A stretch of 14,897 nt of DNA from positions 4,901-19,797 of the forward strand of contig DEPS01000111.1 in the NCBI GenBank assembly GCA_002358875.1, read 5' to 3'. The notes under the pieces are model-generated. The model saw nothing but the letters and a program-made list of their open reading frames with translations. It searched no databases and was not told the origin of the DNA. Shown here in pieces: positions 6,867 to 13,772 of this stretch. Position 1 is the first letter of the stretch; every line of letters begins with the position of its first letter. The position numbers and the translations under genes are program-made. This DNA is from Lachnospiraceae bacterium UBA3386 (GTDB lineage Bacteria > Bacillota > Clostridia > Lachnospirales > Lachnospiraceae).

Positions 6867-6892
6867 AAAAGCGCGCAAAACGGCTTTTTCTT
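6867..6892 (+). terminator. Putative terminator after the Ntn-hydrolase gene
   Basis: AAAAGC (6867-6872) pairs with GCTTTT (6883-6888), extended by two GC pairs across a one-base bulge, with the loop CAAAA and a following TTCTTTA. It is a modest but well placed hairpin about 80 bases past the stop codon. Confidence 0.5.
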
Positions 6893-6960
6893 TATGATAG
6901 ATAAAATGAGCAGATGATTTGAAATATATTATTAAAAAAACTGAAAACTATCGGAAATAC

Positions 6961-6974
6961 ATCAGACGTATGAT
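6961..6974. promoter_or_regulatory. Operator-like site 1 for the FadR-type GntR regulator
   Basis: ATCAGACGTATGAT is palindromic at 12 of 14 positions around ACGT. The 14-mer TACATCAGACGTAT (6958-6971) recurs exactly at 8081-8094, upstream of the catabolic operon. Confidence 0.6.
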
Positions 6975-7152
6975 AAAATAAATGTGTTCAGCATAGGATC
7001 ATATAAGGCTATACGACGATTCTAATGCGTTTACGTATTGCCGGGAGCCTTGCATGCCGGGTATTGTGCAAAAAAACTGCGCAATGCACATGTGCTTCTT
7101 GTTGGTTTGATTAAACTGTAACGATTTAGTCATAGTTTCTTAATAAGGCGAC

Positions 7153-7181
7153 TTGCAGTTTCACAATGAGAAACGTATACT
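7153..7181 (+). promoter_or_regulatory. Putative promoter of the FadR-type regulator
   Basis: TTGCAG (7153-7158) and TATACT (7176-7181) with a 17-base spacer. The -10 is good and the -35 weak. Transcription would start about 60 bases before the ATG at 7250. Confidence 0.5.
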
Positions 7182-7249
7182 GTTTATAGCAGCCTTGCTT
7201 CTGCACCCGCATGCATGTGCTGTGAATGAGGGTGTCAGGAGTTCATATT

Positions 7250-7975
7250 ATGACGAATGAGTTCGACGAAATGTATCAGTTTATCAAAGAAGACAGGAAA
7301 TTGCTGGGAAGCCGGATTGAGAGACAGCTGATTTGTTTTATTCAGGAGGAACCGATCCCGGTCGGCGAAAAAATCCCCAATGAATTTGAACTGGCGGAAA
7401 AATTCGGTGTGGGCAGAAGCACGATCCGCGAAGCGGTCAAGGGATTGGTATCCCGTGGGATGCTGGAAGTGCGGCGCGGTTCCGGAACCTATGTGATCAG
7501 TTCTCATCCGGCGGAAGAGGATCCGCTGGGGCTCGGCCGGTATGATGACAAGTATCAGCTGGCTCTGGAGCTTTTTGAAGTACGTCTGATGATTGAGCCT
7601 GAAATCGCAGCTTACGCGGCAAAGAATGCGTCAGATGAGGAAATACATGAACTGGAAAGGCTCTGTGATGAGGTGGAGGAAATCTACCGCAGCGGGGAGA
7701 ATCATGTACGAAAAGATATCGAACTGCACACTATGATTGCTCAGTGCAGCAAGAACCGCGTCGTGGAAATTCTGGTTCCTTTGATCGATTCTGCGGTTCA
7801 TACCTTTGCGAATGTGACTCATCGAGAACTTATGGACGAAACGATCGAGACACACCGGGCTGTGGTGAATTCAATTGCCGCTCACGATCAGGTAGGTGCC
7901 CGATGTGCAATGATCATGCATTTGACCTATAATCGTCAGATGATTGTGCGCATGCTGCAGGAGCAAAAGAGTTAA
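7250..7975 (+). CDS. GntR-family regulator, FadR subfamily (FCD domain)
   Basis: A 241-aa cytoplasmic repressor or activator, probably controlling the sugar-acid operon that follows. Residues 25-85 form the winged helix: GEKIPNEFELAEKFGVGRST then REAVKGLVSRGMLEVRRGSG. Residues 102-235 form an FCD ligand-binding domain, with the metal-binding set of this fold visible as D156 and H160 in DIELH, H202 in THRAVV and H224 in MIMHL. The ATG at 7250 has AGGAG 8 bases upstream and is preferred to the in-frame ATG at 7226. The gene is monocistronic: a strong terminator follows, and the operon has its own promoter. Ligands of related regulators are organic or sugar acids, so the hexonate or a 2-keto-3-deoxy intermediate is a reasonable guess. 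Confidence 0.92.
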   Translation: MTNEFDEMYQFIKEDRKLLGSRIERQLICFIQEEPIPVGEKIPNEFELAEKFGVGRSTIREAVKGLVSRGMLEVRRGSGTYVISSHPAEEDPLGLGRYDDKYQLALELFEVRLMIEPEIAAYAAKNASDEEIHELERLCDEVEEIYRSGENHVRKDIELHTMIAQCSKNRVVEILVPLIDSAVHTFANVTHRELMDETIETHRAVVNSIAAHDQVGARCAMIMHLTYNRQMIVRMLQEQKS

Positions 7976-8024
7976 AATCAACAGAGACAGAGAACTTTAT
8001 AGGGAAAATGGACAAATAATTAGC

Positions 8025-8054
8025 GGGATTCCGATTGGAATCCCCTATTTTTTT
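8025..8054 (+). terminator. Intrinsic terminator after the FadR-type regulator
   Basis: A perfect 8-bp stem, GGGATTCC-GATT-GGAATCCC (8025-8044), is followed by CTA and seven T. It separates the regulator from the downstream operon. Confidence 0.9.
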
Positions 8055-8080
8055 GTTCATTTCGACGAAATGAGAAAATA

Positions 8081-8097
8081 TACATCAGACGTATTGC
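8081..8097. promoter_or_regulatory. Operator-like site 2, abutting the operon -35 box
   Basis: TACATCAGACGTAT at 8081-8094 is identical to the sequence at 6958-6971, although the right half of the palindrome is less well kept here. It touches the -35 box of the catabolic operon promoter. Confidence 0.6.
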
Positions 8098-8122
8098 AAT
8101 TATTAACGCCATATACGATAAT
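8094..8122 (+). promoter_or_regulatory. Promoter of the sugar-acid catabolic operon
   Basis: TTGCAA (8094-8099) and GATAAT (8117-8122) with a 17-base spacer. Operator-like sites flank it on both sides. The leader to the permease ATG would be about 145 bases. Confidence 0.6.
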
Positions 8123-8134
8123 AATAAACAGAGA

Positions 8135-8154
8135 TTCATCAGATGTCAGATGAA
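8135..8154. promoter_or_regulatory. Operator-like site 3, downstream of the operon -10 box
   Basis: TTCATCAGATGTCAGATGAA is palindromic at 16 of 20 positions and shares ATCAGAYGT with sites 1 and 2. It covers roughly +6 to +26 of the predicted transcript, a position suited to repression. Confidence 0.6.
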
Positions 8155-8274
8155 AAGCGACATGTTTATTCCTTCTCTGTATCCAAGATGCTCAATCTGA
8201 ATGATAGCAGGTGAGGGGGGTATTATTCCGGAATCGGCCTCATGCTGATGCCCGGAGGAAAGGGAGTGTAATTT

Positions 8275-9636
8275 ATGAGTGAAGGCGTGGTTCTTGAGCC
8301 CTCAAGACTAATTGCGGGAGCTATTATCGGTCTTATTATTCTGTTGCTGTTAATCATTAAATTCAAGGTACAGGCGATGGTGGCGATTCTGGTCGGTGCG
8401 ATTTCAATCGGCGTTATCGCGGGAATGCCCCTGGCGGACATCATTACATCTGTCAATGACGGCATTGGAAATACGTTAAAGGGTATTGCTCTTCTGGTAG
8501 GCCTGGGATCTATGTTCGGAGCTATTCTGGAGGCATCGGGCGGAGCACAGACGCTTGCTGTAACGATGGTCAGAAAATTTGGAGACGAGAAAGCGGCATG
8601 GGCGCTGGGTATTACCGGTCTGGTCGTTGCTATGCCGGTATTCTTTGATGCAGGTCTGATCATTCTGATTCCGCTTGCTTTCTCGCTGGCAAAGAAGACA
8701 GGCAGAAGCGCTCTCTTCTACACGATTCCGCTGCTGGCAGGCCTGGCAGTCGGTCATGCTTTTATCCCTCCGACACCCGGTCCTGTCCTGGTGGCGACAA
8801 TGCTCGAAGTAGATCTCGGATGGGTTATCATGATCGGTATTTTCTGCGGAACGGTTGCGATGATTGTCGCTGGACCGATCTGGGGGGCAGTCTGCGGAAA
8901 GAAATACTTCATTCAGGTTCCGGATCATGTCATGAATCAGGAGGAGTTTGATGAATCCAAACTGCCGAAATTCAGTGTGATCGTCGGCATCATTCTGATT
9001 CCGCTTTTACTTATCATCATGAAGAGTGTCTTTGGCGTAATACCTGCCATGGAAGGTGTCATGCCGCTGTTCAACTTCCTCGGCGAGCCCTTCGTTGCTC
9101 TGTTGATCTCTACAATCTTTGCGATGATCGTCCTTGGAAAGGGGCAGGGGTACACCATGCCGGAGCTTGAAAAGATTATGACCAAGTCTCTGGAACCCAC
9201 CGGCCTTATCCTTCTGGTCACGGCCTGCGGCGGCGTGCTCCGTTATGTTCTGCAGTATTCCGGAATTGGTGATCTGATCGGCAACGCAGTCGGTTCGATC
9301 AATATGCCGATCGTTGTTGTCGCATTCCTTGTTGCTGCACTTGTACGTATCTGTGTAGGCAGTGCGACTGTTGCTATGACAATGGCAGCAGGAATCGTAG
9401 CAGCGATGCCTGCAGTGCAGGGTCTGTCTCCACTCTATCGTGCTTGTGTTGTCTGTGCGGTTGCAGGCGGTTCAACAGTTTTGTCTCATTTCAACGATTC
9501 AGGTTTCTGGCTGGTCAAATCCCTTGTGGGAATGGATGAGACAACTACACTGAAGACATGGACAATTATGGAAACACTGGTCGGTCTGAGCGGTTTCGCG
9601 GTTGCACTGATCATTTCCCTGTTTATCGGACACTGA
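8275..9636 (+). CDS. gntP: GntP-family gluconate/sugar-acid permease
   Basis: A 453-aa inner-membrane protein that would bring a sugar acid into the cell by proton symport. It is hydrophobic almost throughout, with about 12 or more membrane segments. The segment HAFIPPTPGPVLVA (161-174) and the preceding MPVFFDAGLIILIPLAFSLAKKTGR are characteristic of GntP permeases. The length matches the family (about 440-455). AGGGAG lies 8 bases before the ATG. It is the first gene of the operon and is followed after 22 bases by the dehydratase. GntP proteins take gluconate, idonate, fructuronate and related acids, so the symbol denotes the family and not a proven substrate. Confidence 0.9.
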   Translation: MSEGVVLEPSRLIAGAIIGLIILLLLIIKFKVQAMVAILVGAISIGVIAGMPLADIITSVNDGIGNTLKGIALLVGLGSMFGAILEASGGAQTLAVTMVRKFGDEKAAWALGITGLVVAMPVFFDAGLIILIPLAFSLAKKTGRSALFYTIPLLAGLAVGHAFIPPTPGPVLVATMLEVDLGWVIMIGIFCGTVAMIVAGPIWGAVCGKKYFIQVPDHVMNQEEFDESKLPKFSVIVGIILIPLLLIIMKSVFGVIPAMEGVMPLFNFLGEPFVALLISTIFAMIVLGKGQGYTMPELEKIMTKSLEPTGLILLVTACGGVLRYVLQYSGIGDLIGNAVGSINMPIVVVAFLVAALVRICVGSATVAMTMAAGIVAAMPAVQGLSPLYRACVVCAVAGGSTVLSHFNDSGFWLVKSLVGMDETTTLKTWTIMETLVGLSGFAVALIISLFIGH

Positions 9637-9658
9637 TCATTGGAGTATGGAGGGAAAA

Positions 9659-11416
9659 ATGGAATTAATCAGTCAGAAAATGAGAAAGCTTGCCCCCGAG
9701 ATGGATCCGCTCCGGCTGGGCTGTGGATGGAAAAAAGAGGATCTTGGAAAGCCGCAGATCATCATTGAGAGCACATCGGGAGACAGCCATCCCGGAAGCG
9801 GTCATCTGCCTGTACTGGTAGAACAAGTGAGAAAGGGCATTTTTGATGCCGGTGGTTTTGGCGCCCGGTATGCATGTACAGATATTTGTGACGGCGAGAG
9901 TCAGGGGACGGACGGCATCAATTTTTCACTCGCGAGTCGTGAGATGATTGCAAACATGATAGAGATCCATGCGAATGCGACTCCTTTTGACGGTGGTGTC
10001 TATATTGCCAGCTGTGACAAGGGAATGCCCGGCAATCTGATCGGCATGGCCCGAGTCAATATTCCTTCTATTATGGTCACAGGCGGGACTATGAGTGCAG
10101 GACCCGAGCTTTTGACACTGGAGCAGCTTGGTATGTACAGTGCACAGTATGAGCGCGGCGAAATCGATGAAAACAGACTGAACTGGGCCAAGGAGAACGC
10201 CTGTCCCAGCTGCGGCGCCTGCAGCTTTATCGGAACTGCCTCCACGATGCAGATTATGGCAGAGGCAATGGGCCTGGCTCTGCCGGGAAGTGCCCTGCTG
10301 CCCGCGACAAGCCCGGATCTTCTCAAATACGCCTACCGTGCAGGACAGAGGGCAGTAGAGCTGGCAAAAGAAGGGACACGTCCTTCGGATATCGTTACCA
10401 TGGACTCTCTGGAGAACGCCATCATGGTACATGCAGCGATCTCCGGGAGCACAAATACATTGCTGCACCTGCCTGCAATTGCCAGGGAATACGGTCTCAC
10501 CATTGACGGCGATACCTTTGACAGGCTGCACAGAGGAGCGCATTATCTGCTCAATCTTCGTCCCGCAGGCCAGTGGCCGGCTGAGTTCTTCTATTATGCG
10601 GGCGGCGTGCCTGCCATCATGGAGGAAATCCGTGACGTACTGCATCTGGATGTGAAGACCGTTACAGGAAAGACGCTGGGTGAAAATCTGGATGAGCTCA
10701 AAGCCAACGGATTTTATGAAGGCTGCGCGAAATGGCTGGAAAAAGCCAATCAAAAGTACGGAATCAATATCACAAAGGAGGACATCATCCGTCCTTTCAA
10801 CAACGCCATCGGAACCGAAGGGAGCATCGCAGTTCTCAAAGGAAATCTGGCTCCCGAAGGTGCAGTTATTAAACATACAGCCTGTCCGAAAGAAATGTAC
10901 ACGGCACTTTTGTACGCGCGTCCCTTCGACAGCGAGGAGGACTGCCTCGATGCAGTTCTGCACGGAAAGATCAATAAAGGAGATGCTGTATTTATCCGTT
11001 ATGAGGGACCGCAGGGAAGCGGTATGCCGGAAATGTTCTATACATCCGAGGCAATCAGCTCGGACAAAGAGCTGGGACGGAGCATTGCGCTCATCACAGA
11101 CGGAAGATTTTCCGGGGCTTCCACAGGTCCCGTTATCGGACACTGCAGCCCGGAGGCTCAGGCAGGCGGTCCTATTGCACTCGTAGAAGAAGGCGATCTG
11201 ATCGAGTTGGACGTCTTTGCCAGAAAGCTTAATATTGTCGGAATCAGAGGAGAGAAAAAGACTCCCGGGGAAGTTGCAGCGGAGCTGGAGAGACGACGCG
11301 CGGCATGGACGCCGAAGGTGCGCAAATATAAGAGCGGTGTGCTGCGGCTGTTCAGTGAACTGGCAGCGAGCCCGATGAAGGGAGCATATCTGGACTACAG
11401 TCGTTTTGGGAAATAA
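9659..11416 (+). CDS. IlvD/Edd-family sugar-acid dehydratase
   Basis: A 585-aa cytoplasmic iron-sulfur dehydratase, predicted to convert a hexonate to a 2-keto-3-deoxy acid. Cluster cysteines of the family are in place: C77 in TDICDG, C119 in SCDKGMPG and C188 in CPSCGACSF. K121 next to C119 is the usual metal-site lysine. LITDGRFSGASTGPVIGH near 485 matches the second IlvD/Edd signature. Within the family the candidates are dihydroxyacid dehydratase, 6-phosphogluconate dehydratase and sugar-acid dehydratases. The kinase and aldolase downstream favour action on an unphosphorylated hexonate such as gluconate or galactonate. Start: GGAGG lies 5 bases before the ATG at 9659; the ATG at 9647 overlaps that ribosome binding site and is less likely. 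Confidence 0.88.
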   Translation: MELISQKMRKLAPEMDPLRLGCGWKKEDLGKPQIIIESTSGDSHPGSGHLPVLVEQVRKGIFDAGGFGARYACTDICDGESQGTDGINFSLASREMIANMIEIHANATPFDGGVYIASCDKGMPGNLIGMARVNIPSIMVTGGTMSAGPELLTLEQLGMYSAQYERGEIDENRLNWAKENACPSCGACSFIGTASTMQIMAEAMGLALPGSALLPATSPDLLKYAYRAGQRAVELAKEGTRPSDIVTMDSLENAIMVHAAISGSTNTLLHLPAIAREYGLTIDGDTFDRLHRGAHYLLNLRPAGQWPAEFFYYAGGVPAIMEEIRDVLHLDVKTVTGKTLGENLDELKANGFYEGCAKWLEKANQKYGINITKEDIIRPFNNAIGTEGSIAVLKGNLAPEGAVIKHTACPKEMYTALLYARPFDSEEDCLDAVLHGKINKGDAVFIRYEGPQGSGMPEMFYTSEAISSDKELGRSIALITDGRFSGASTGPVIGHCSPEAQAGGPIALVEEGDLIELDVFARKLNIVGIRGEKKTPGEVAAELERRRAAWTPKVRKYKSGVLRLFSELAASPMKGAYLDYSRFGK

Positions 11417-11488
11417 TCCCGGCTGTGGATCGGAGCTGCGTCCGGGGCTGAGTCAGTGCGGTATGCAGCATCTTAAATGGAGGAAAAG

Positions 11489-12124
11489 ATGAATATTTTT
11501 GAACAGTTCAGCAAAATAGGTATCATTCCTGTCGTTGTACTGGATGATGCAAAAGATGCAGAGCCACTTGCCCGTGCGCTGTGCGAGGGAGGCCTTCCCT
11601 GTGCGGAGGTGACTTTCCGGACTGCAGCGGCGGCAGAGTCGATCCGAATTATGAGTGAAAAATTTCCGGACATGCTGGTCGGTGCCGGCACAGTCCTCAC
11701 CCCTGCCCAGGTGGATGAGGCAATCGCGTGCGGAGCTAAGTTCATTGTCAGTCCCGGCTTCAATCCGACTGTCGTGAAGTACTGCCTGGACAAGGGAATT
11801 CCTGTGACACCGGGTACACAGACACCCAGCGATATGGAAAAAGCCATTGAAATGGGACTTGATGTGGTTAAGTTTTTCCCTGCGGAGCCTTCGGGAGGAC
11901 TTACGATGATTAAAGCGGTTGCGGCTCCTTATGTCGGACTGCGTTTTATGCCAACGGGTGGAATCAGCGCAAAAAACGTGCGTGAGTATCTTGCCTACGA
12001 CAGAATCATTGCCTGCGGCGGCAGCTGGATGGTCAGAGGAGATCTTGTCAGAGAAGGCAGATTTGAGGAGATCAAGGCACTTGTCAGTGAAGCGGCGGCT
12101 ATCGTCCGCGAAGTTCGGGGATAA
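11489..12124 (+). CDS. eda: 2-keto-3-deoxy-6-phosphogluconate aldolase
   Basis: A 211-aa class I aldolase that splits KDPG (or an isomer) into pyruvate and glyceraldehyde 3-phosphate. The Schiff-base lysine is K128 in DVVKFFPAE, and the catalytic glutamate is E40 in CAEVTFRT. LVGAGTVLTPAQVDEAI, FIVSPGFNP and the phosphate-binding MPTGGI also fit the KDPG/KHG aldolase family. Length is normal. Start: GGAGG lies 5 bases before 11489; an ATG at 11477 overlaps the ribosome binding site. It follows the dehydratase by 72 bases and precedes the kinase by 137 bases. Related enzymes also act on 2-keto-3-deoxy-6-phosphogalactonate or 4-hydroxy-2-oxoglutarate, so stereospecificity is open. Confidence 0.93.
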   Translation: MNIFEQFSKIGIIPVVVLDDAKDAEPLARALCEGGLPCAEVTFRTAAAAESIRIMSEKFPDMLVGAGTVLTPAQVDEAIACGAKFIVSPGFNPTVVKYCLDKGIPVTPGTQTPSDMEKAIEMGLDVVKFFPAEPSGGLTMIKAVAAPYVGLRFMPTGGISAKNVREYLAYDRIIACGGSWMVRGDLVREGRFEEIKALVSEAAAIVREVRG

Positions 12125-12157
12125 CAGAGATGTAGATGCTGGAGCGCCAAATATTGT

Positions 12158-12222
12158 TATAATGACAGGCGGGAAACTTCTATAAGAAGCTTAAGAAAAA
12201 GGTTTTCTTTGCAGGTTTCCCG
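12158..12222 (+). other. Nested stem-loops between aldolase and kinase genes
   Basis: CGGGAAAC (12170-12177) pairs with GTTTCCCG (12215-12222). Inside it AAGAAAA (12193-12199) pairs with TTTTCTT (12203-12209) around an AGG loop. No T-run follows, so it is not a standard terminator; it could be a processing, stability or partial attenuation element. A perfect TATAAT at 12158-12163 lies just before, but a -35 box is lacking. Confidence 0.55.
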
Positions 12223-12261
12223 TTACCCGGATTCGTAAAGCGCTCCGGAATGGAGGTTGGA

Positions 12262-13359
12262 ATGGAATTAAAACTCAGGCCGGCAGAGGAATGTACATTT
12301 GATGCGGTAAGTCTCGGAGAGGTTATGCTGCGTCTTGATCCCGGTGAGGGAAGAATCCGCACTGCCAGGTCTTTTCAAGCCTGGGAAGGCGGCGGCGAAT
12401 ATAATGTTATCCGTGGACTTCATAAATGCTTCGGCATGCGCACAGCGGTCATCACTGCGTTTGCAGACAATGAAGTCGGGCGTCTAATGAAAGACTTCAT
12501 TGAGCAGGGAGGTGTTGATACGCGCCTGATTCACTGGAAAAAGACAGACGGAATTGGGCGGGTTTGCCGTAACGGAATCAATTTTACAGAGCGCGGTTTC
12601 GGTATTCGCGGCGCAATGGGTTGTTCTGACCGTGCCAATACGGCAATTTCCCAGGCAACACCGGAAGACTTCGATTTTGATTATATTTTTGGAGAACTGG
12701 GAGTGCGCTGGCTGCACACAGGCGGTATTTATGCTGCCCTGTCCGAACAGGCATGTAAGACTGTCCTGGCTGCATGCAAGGCGGCAAAGAAGTACGGCAC
12801 TTTCGTATCCTATGACCTCAACTATCGCCCTTCTATGTGGAGCGCCATCGGCGGTCTGGCAAAGGCGCAGGAGGTCAATAAGGAGGCGGCAAAATATGTG
12901 GATGTCATGATCGGAAATGAAGAGGATTTCACAGCCTGCCTCGGCTTTGCGATCGAAGGAAATGATGAAAATCTCAAGGAACTCAATATTGAAGGTTATA
13001 AAAAGATGATCGGTGAAGCCGCAAAGGCTTATCCGAATTTCAAGGCGGTGGCGACAACACTGCGTACAGTGCGCACTGCTACGGTAAACGACTGGAAAGC
13101 AATCTGCTGGGCGGACGGTGAAATACACATGTCCCACGCCTATGACGGACTGGAAATCATGGATCGCGTCGGCGGCGGTGATTCCTTTGCATCGGGCTTG
13201 GTCTATGGGCTGATGACTACCGGGGACCCGGAGAAAGCTGTAAATTACGGTGCAGCACATGGGGCACTTGCCATGACGACGCCCGGAGACACCTCTATGG
13301 CGACCCTCGATGAGGTAGAAGGCATTATGGGAGGTGCAGGAGCCCGCGTTAAACGTTGA
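12262..13359 (+). CDS. kdgK: PfkB-family 2-keto-3-deoxygluconate kinase
   Basis: A 365-aa ribokinase-fold sugar kinase that would phosphorylate the dehydratase product so the aldolase can cleave it. The PfkB signature DRVGGGDSFASGL contains the catalytic base D307. The N-terminal SLGEVMLRLDPGEGRIRTA and the WEGGGEYNVIRGL segment match the substrate-binding half of KDG kinases. YDLNYRPSMW and the IGNEEDF motif are also typical of the family. At 365 aa it is longer than the usual 310-345. GGAGG lies 5 bases before the ATG at 12262; the ATG at 12250 overlaps it. Assignment to KDG rests on these motifs and on the neighbours, and related ketodeoxy acids are possible. Confidence 0.88.
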   Translation: MELKLRPAEECTFDAVSLGEVMLRLDPGEGRIRTARSFQAWEGGGEYNVIRGLHKCFGMRTAVITAFADNEVGRLMKDFIEQGGVDTRLIHWKKTDGIGRVCRNGINFTERGFGIRGAMGCSDRANTAISQATPEDFDFDYIFGELGVRWLHTGGIYAALSEQACKTVLAACKAAKKYGTFVSYDLNYRPSMWSAIGGLAKAQEVNKEAAKYVDVMIGNEEDFTACLGFAIEGNDENLKELNIEGYKKMIGEAAKAYPNFKAVATTLRTVRTATVNDWKAICWADGEIHMSHAYDGLEIMDRVGGGDSFASGLVYGLMTTGDPEKAVNYGAAHGALAMTTPGDTSMATLDEVEGIMGGAGARVKR

Positions 13360-13458
13360 CTTCATGAATGTTTGTGAGAGCAGGTTCATAGTTACAGGTA
13401 TGCAGGAATAGAGGAATACTGAGAGGAACGGCGATTGCGTTCCGGTACAGAGGTGAGT

Positions 13459-13704
13459 ATGGAGAACAGGAACCCGATACAAGTAGCGGGCCGGCTTTTC
13501 GGTACGGTTGAATACCTTGCCGGGAATGGTCCCTCAAGTCTGATGGATATTGCAAGGGCACTTGACCTTAACAAGAGCACCGAGCACCGTATTCTGCGAT
13601 CTCTCACTTACCTCGGATACGTAATACAGGACGAAGAGACAGGAAAATACAGGCTGACATCAAGGCTTAAAGAAATTCAGGCATTATCTGGCGGAGATAA
13701 ATAA
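13459..13704 (+). CDS. Stand-alone IclR-type DNA-binding domain protein
   Basis: An 81-aa protein that consists almost only of an IclR winged helix: NPIQVAGRLFGTVEYLA, SLMDIARALDLNKSTEHRIL and a wing ending GKYRLTSRLKEI. Normal IclR proteins are about 250 aa, with a C-terminal effector domain; here the stop comes directly after the wing and a terminator begins 3 bases later, so no effector domain follows in any frame. GAGGTG lies 4 bases before the ATG. It ends the operon, 99 bases after the kinase, and a hairpin GGAACG/CGTTCC (13425-13443) sits just upstream of its ribosome binding site. It could be a remnant of a KdgR-like regulator or a functional effector-less protein. The intact motifs and tidy end favour an intact short gene. 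Confidence 0.8.
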   Translation: MENRNPIQVAGRLFGTVEYLAGNGPSSLMDIARALDLNKSTEHRILRSLTYLGYVIQDEETGKYRLTSRLKEIQALSGGDK

Positions 13705-13707
13705 AAC

Positions 13708-13753
13708 CACAGGACAGAGGAAAACATATCTTCTGTCCTGTGATTTTTATTTT
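13708..13753. terminator. Bidirectional terminator at the end of the sugar-acid operon
   Basis: CACAGGACAGA (13708-13718) pairs perfectly with TCTGTCCTGTG (13732-13742), followed by ATTTTTATTTT. The A-rich left flank (AAATAAAAC) gives a U-rich tail on the - strand as well, so it can also serve the ABC transporter gene. Confidence 0.9.
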
Positions 13754-13772
13754 CTGAATCCTCTTTTACACC

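Larger units (their letters stand above)
6893..7249. promoter_or_regulatory. Long regulatory region upstream of the FadR-type regulator
   Basis: An AT-rich stretch without a credible gene. It holds an operator-like site at 6961-6974 and the regulator promoter at 7153-7181. Between them lies paired sequence: AAGGCT (7005-7010) with AGCCTT (7046-7051), ATACG (7011-7015) with CGTAT (7034-7038), two copies of GCCGGG, and the palindrome GCACATGTGC (7086-7095). No known riboswitch consensus was recognised. Confidence 0.5.

Noticed and set aside
7025..7045. A catabolite-response (cre)-like sequence on the - strand, CGTAAACGCATTAG
   Set aside because: Only the left half matches the cre consensus; the right half does not.
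6985..7110. Possible riboswitch of a known class ahead of the regulator
   Set aside because: I compared it from memory with purine, cyclic di-GMP, ZTP and preQ1 core patterns and found none; the paired arms are reported only as structure.
7944..8153. A 69-codon + strand frame after the FadR-type regulator
   Set aside because: It crosses a strong terminator, a promoter and two operator-like sites and has no ribosome binding site.
8242..8271. A nine-codon frame MLMPGGKGV just before the gntP start, possible leader peptide
   Set aside because: No Shine-Dalgarno at proper distance, and no run of regulatory codons or paired attenuator structure.
9926..11143. A 405-codon open frame on the - strand opposite the dehydratase gene
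   Set aside because: It lies wholly antisense to a gene with intact family motifs, has a Cys/His-rich composition without domain features, and shows no ribosome binding site.
12484..13482. A 332-codon open frame on the - strand opposite the KDG kinase gene
   Set aside because: Antisense to a clear PfkB kinase, with no recognisable fold.
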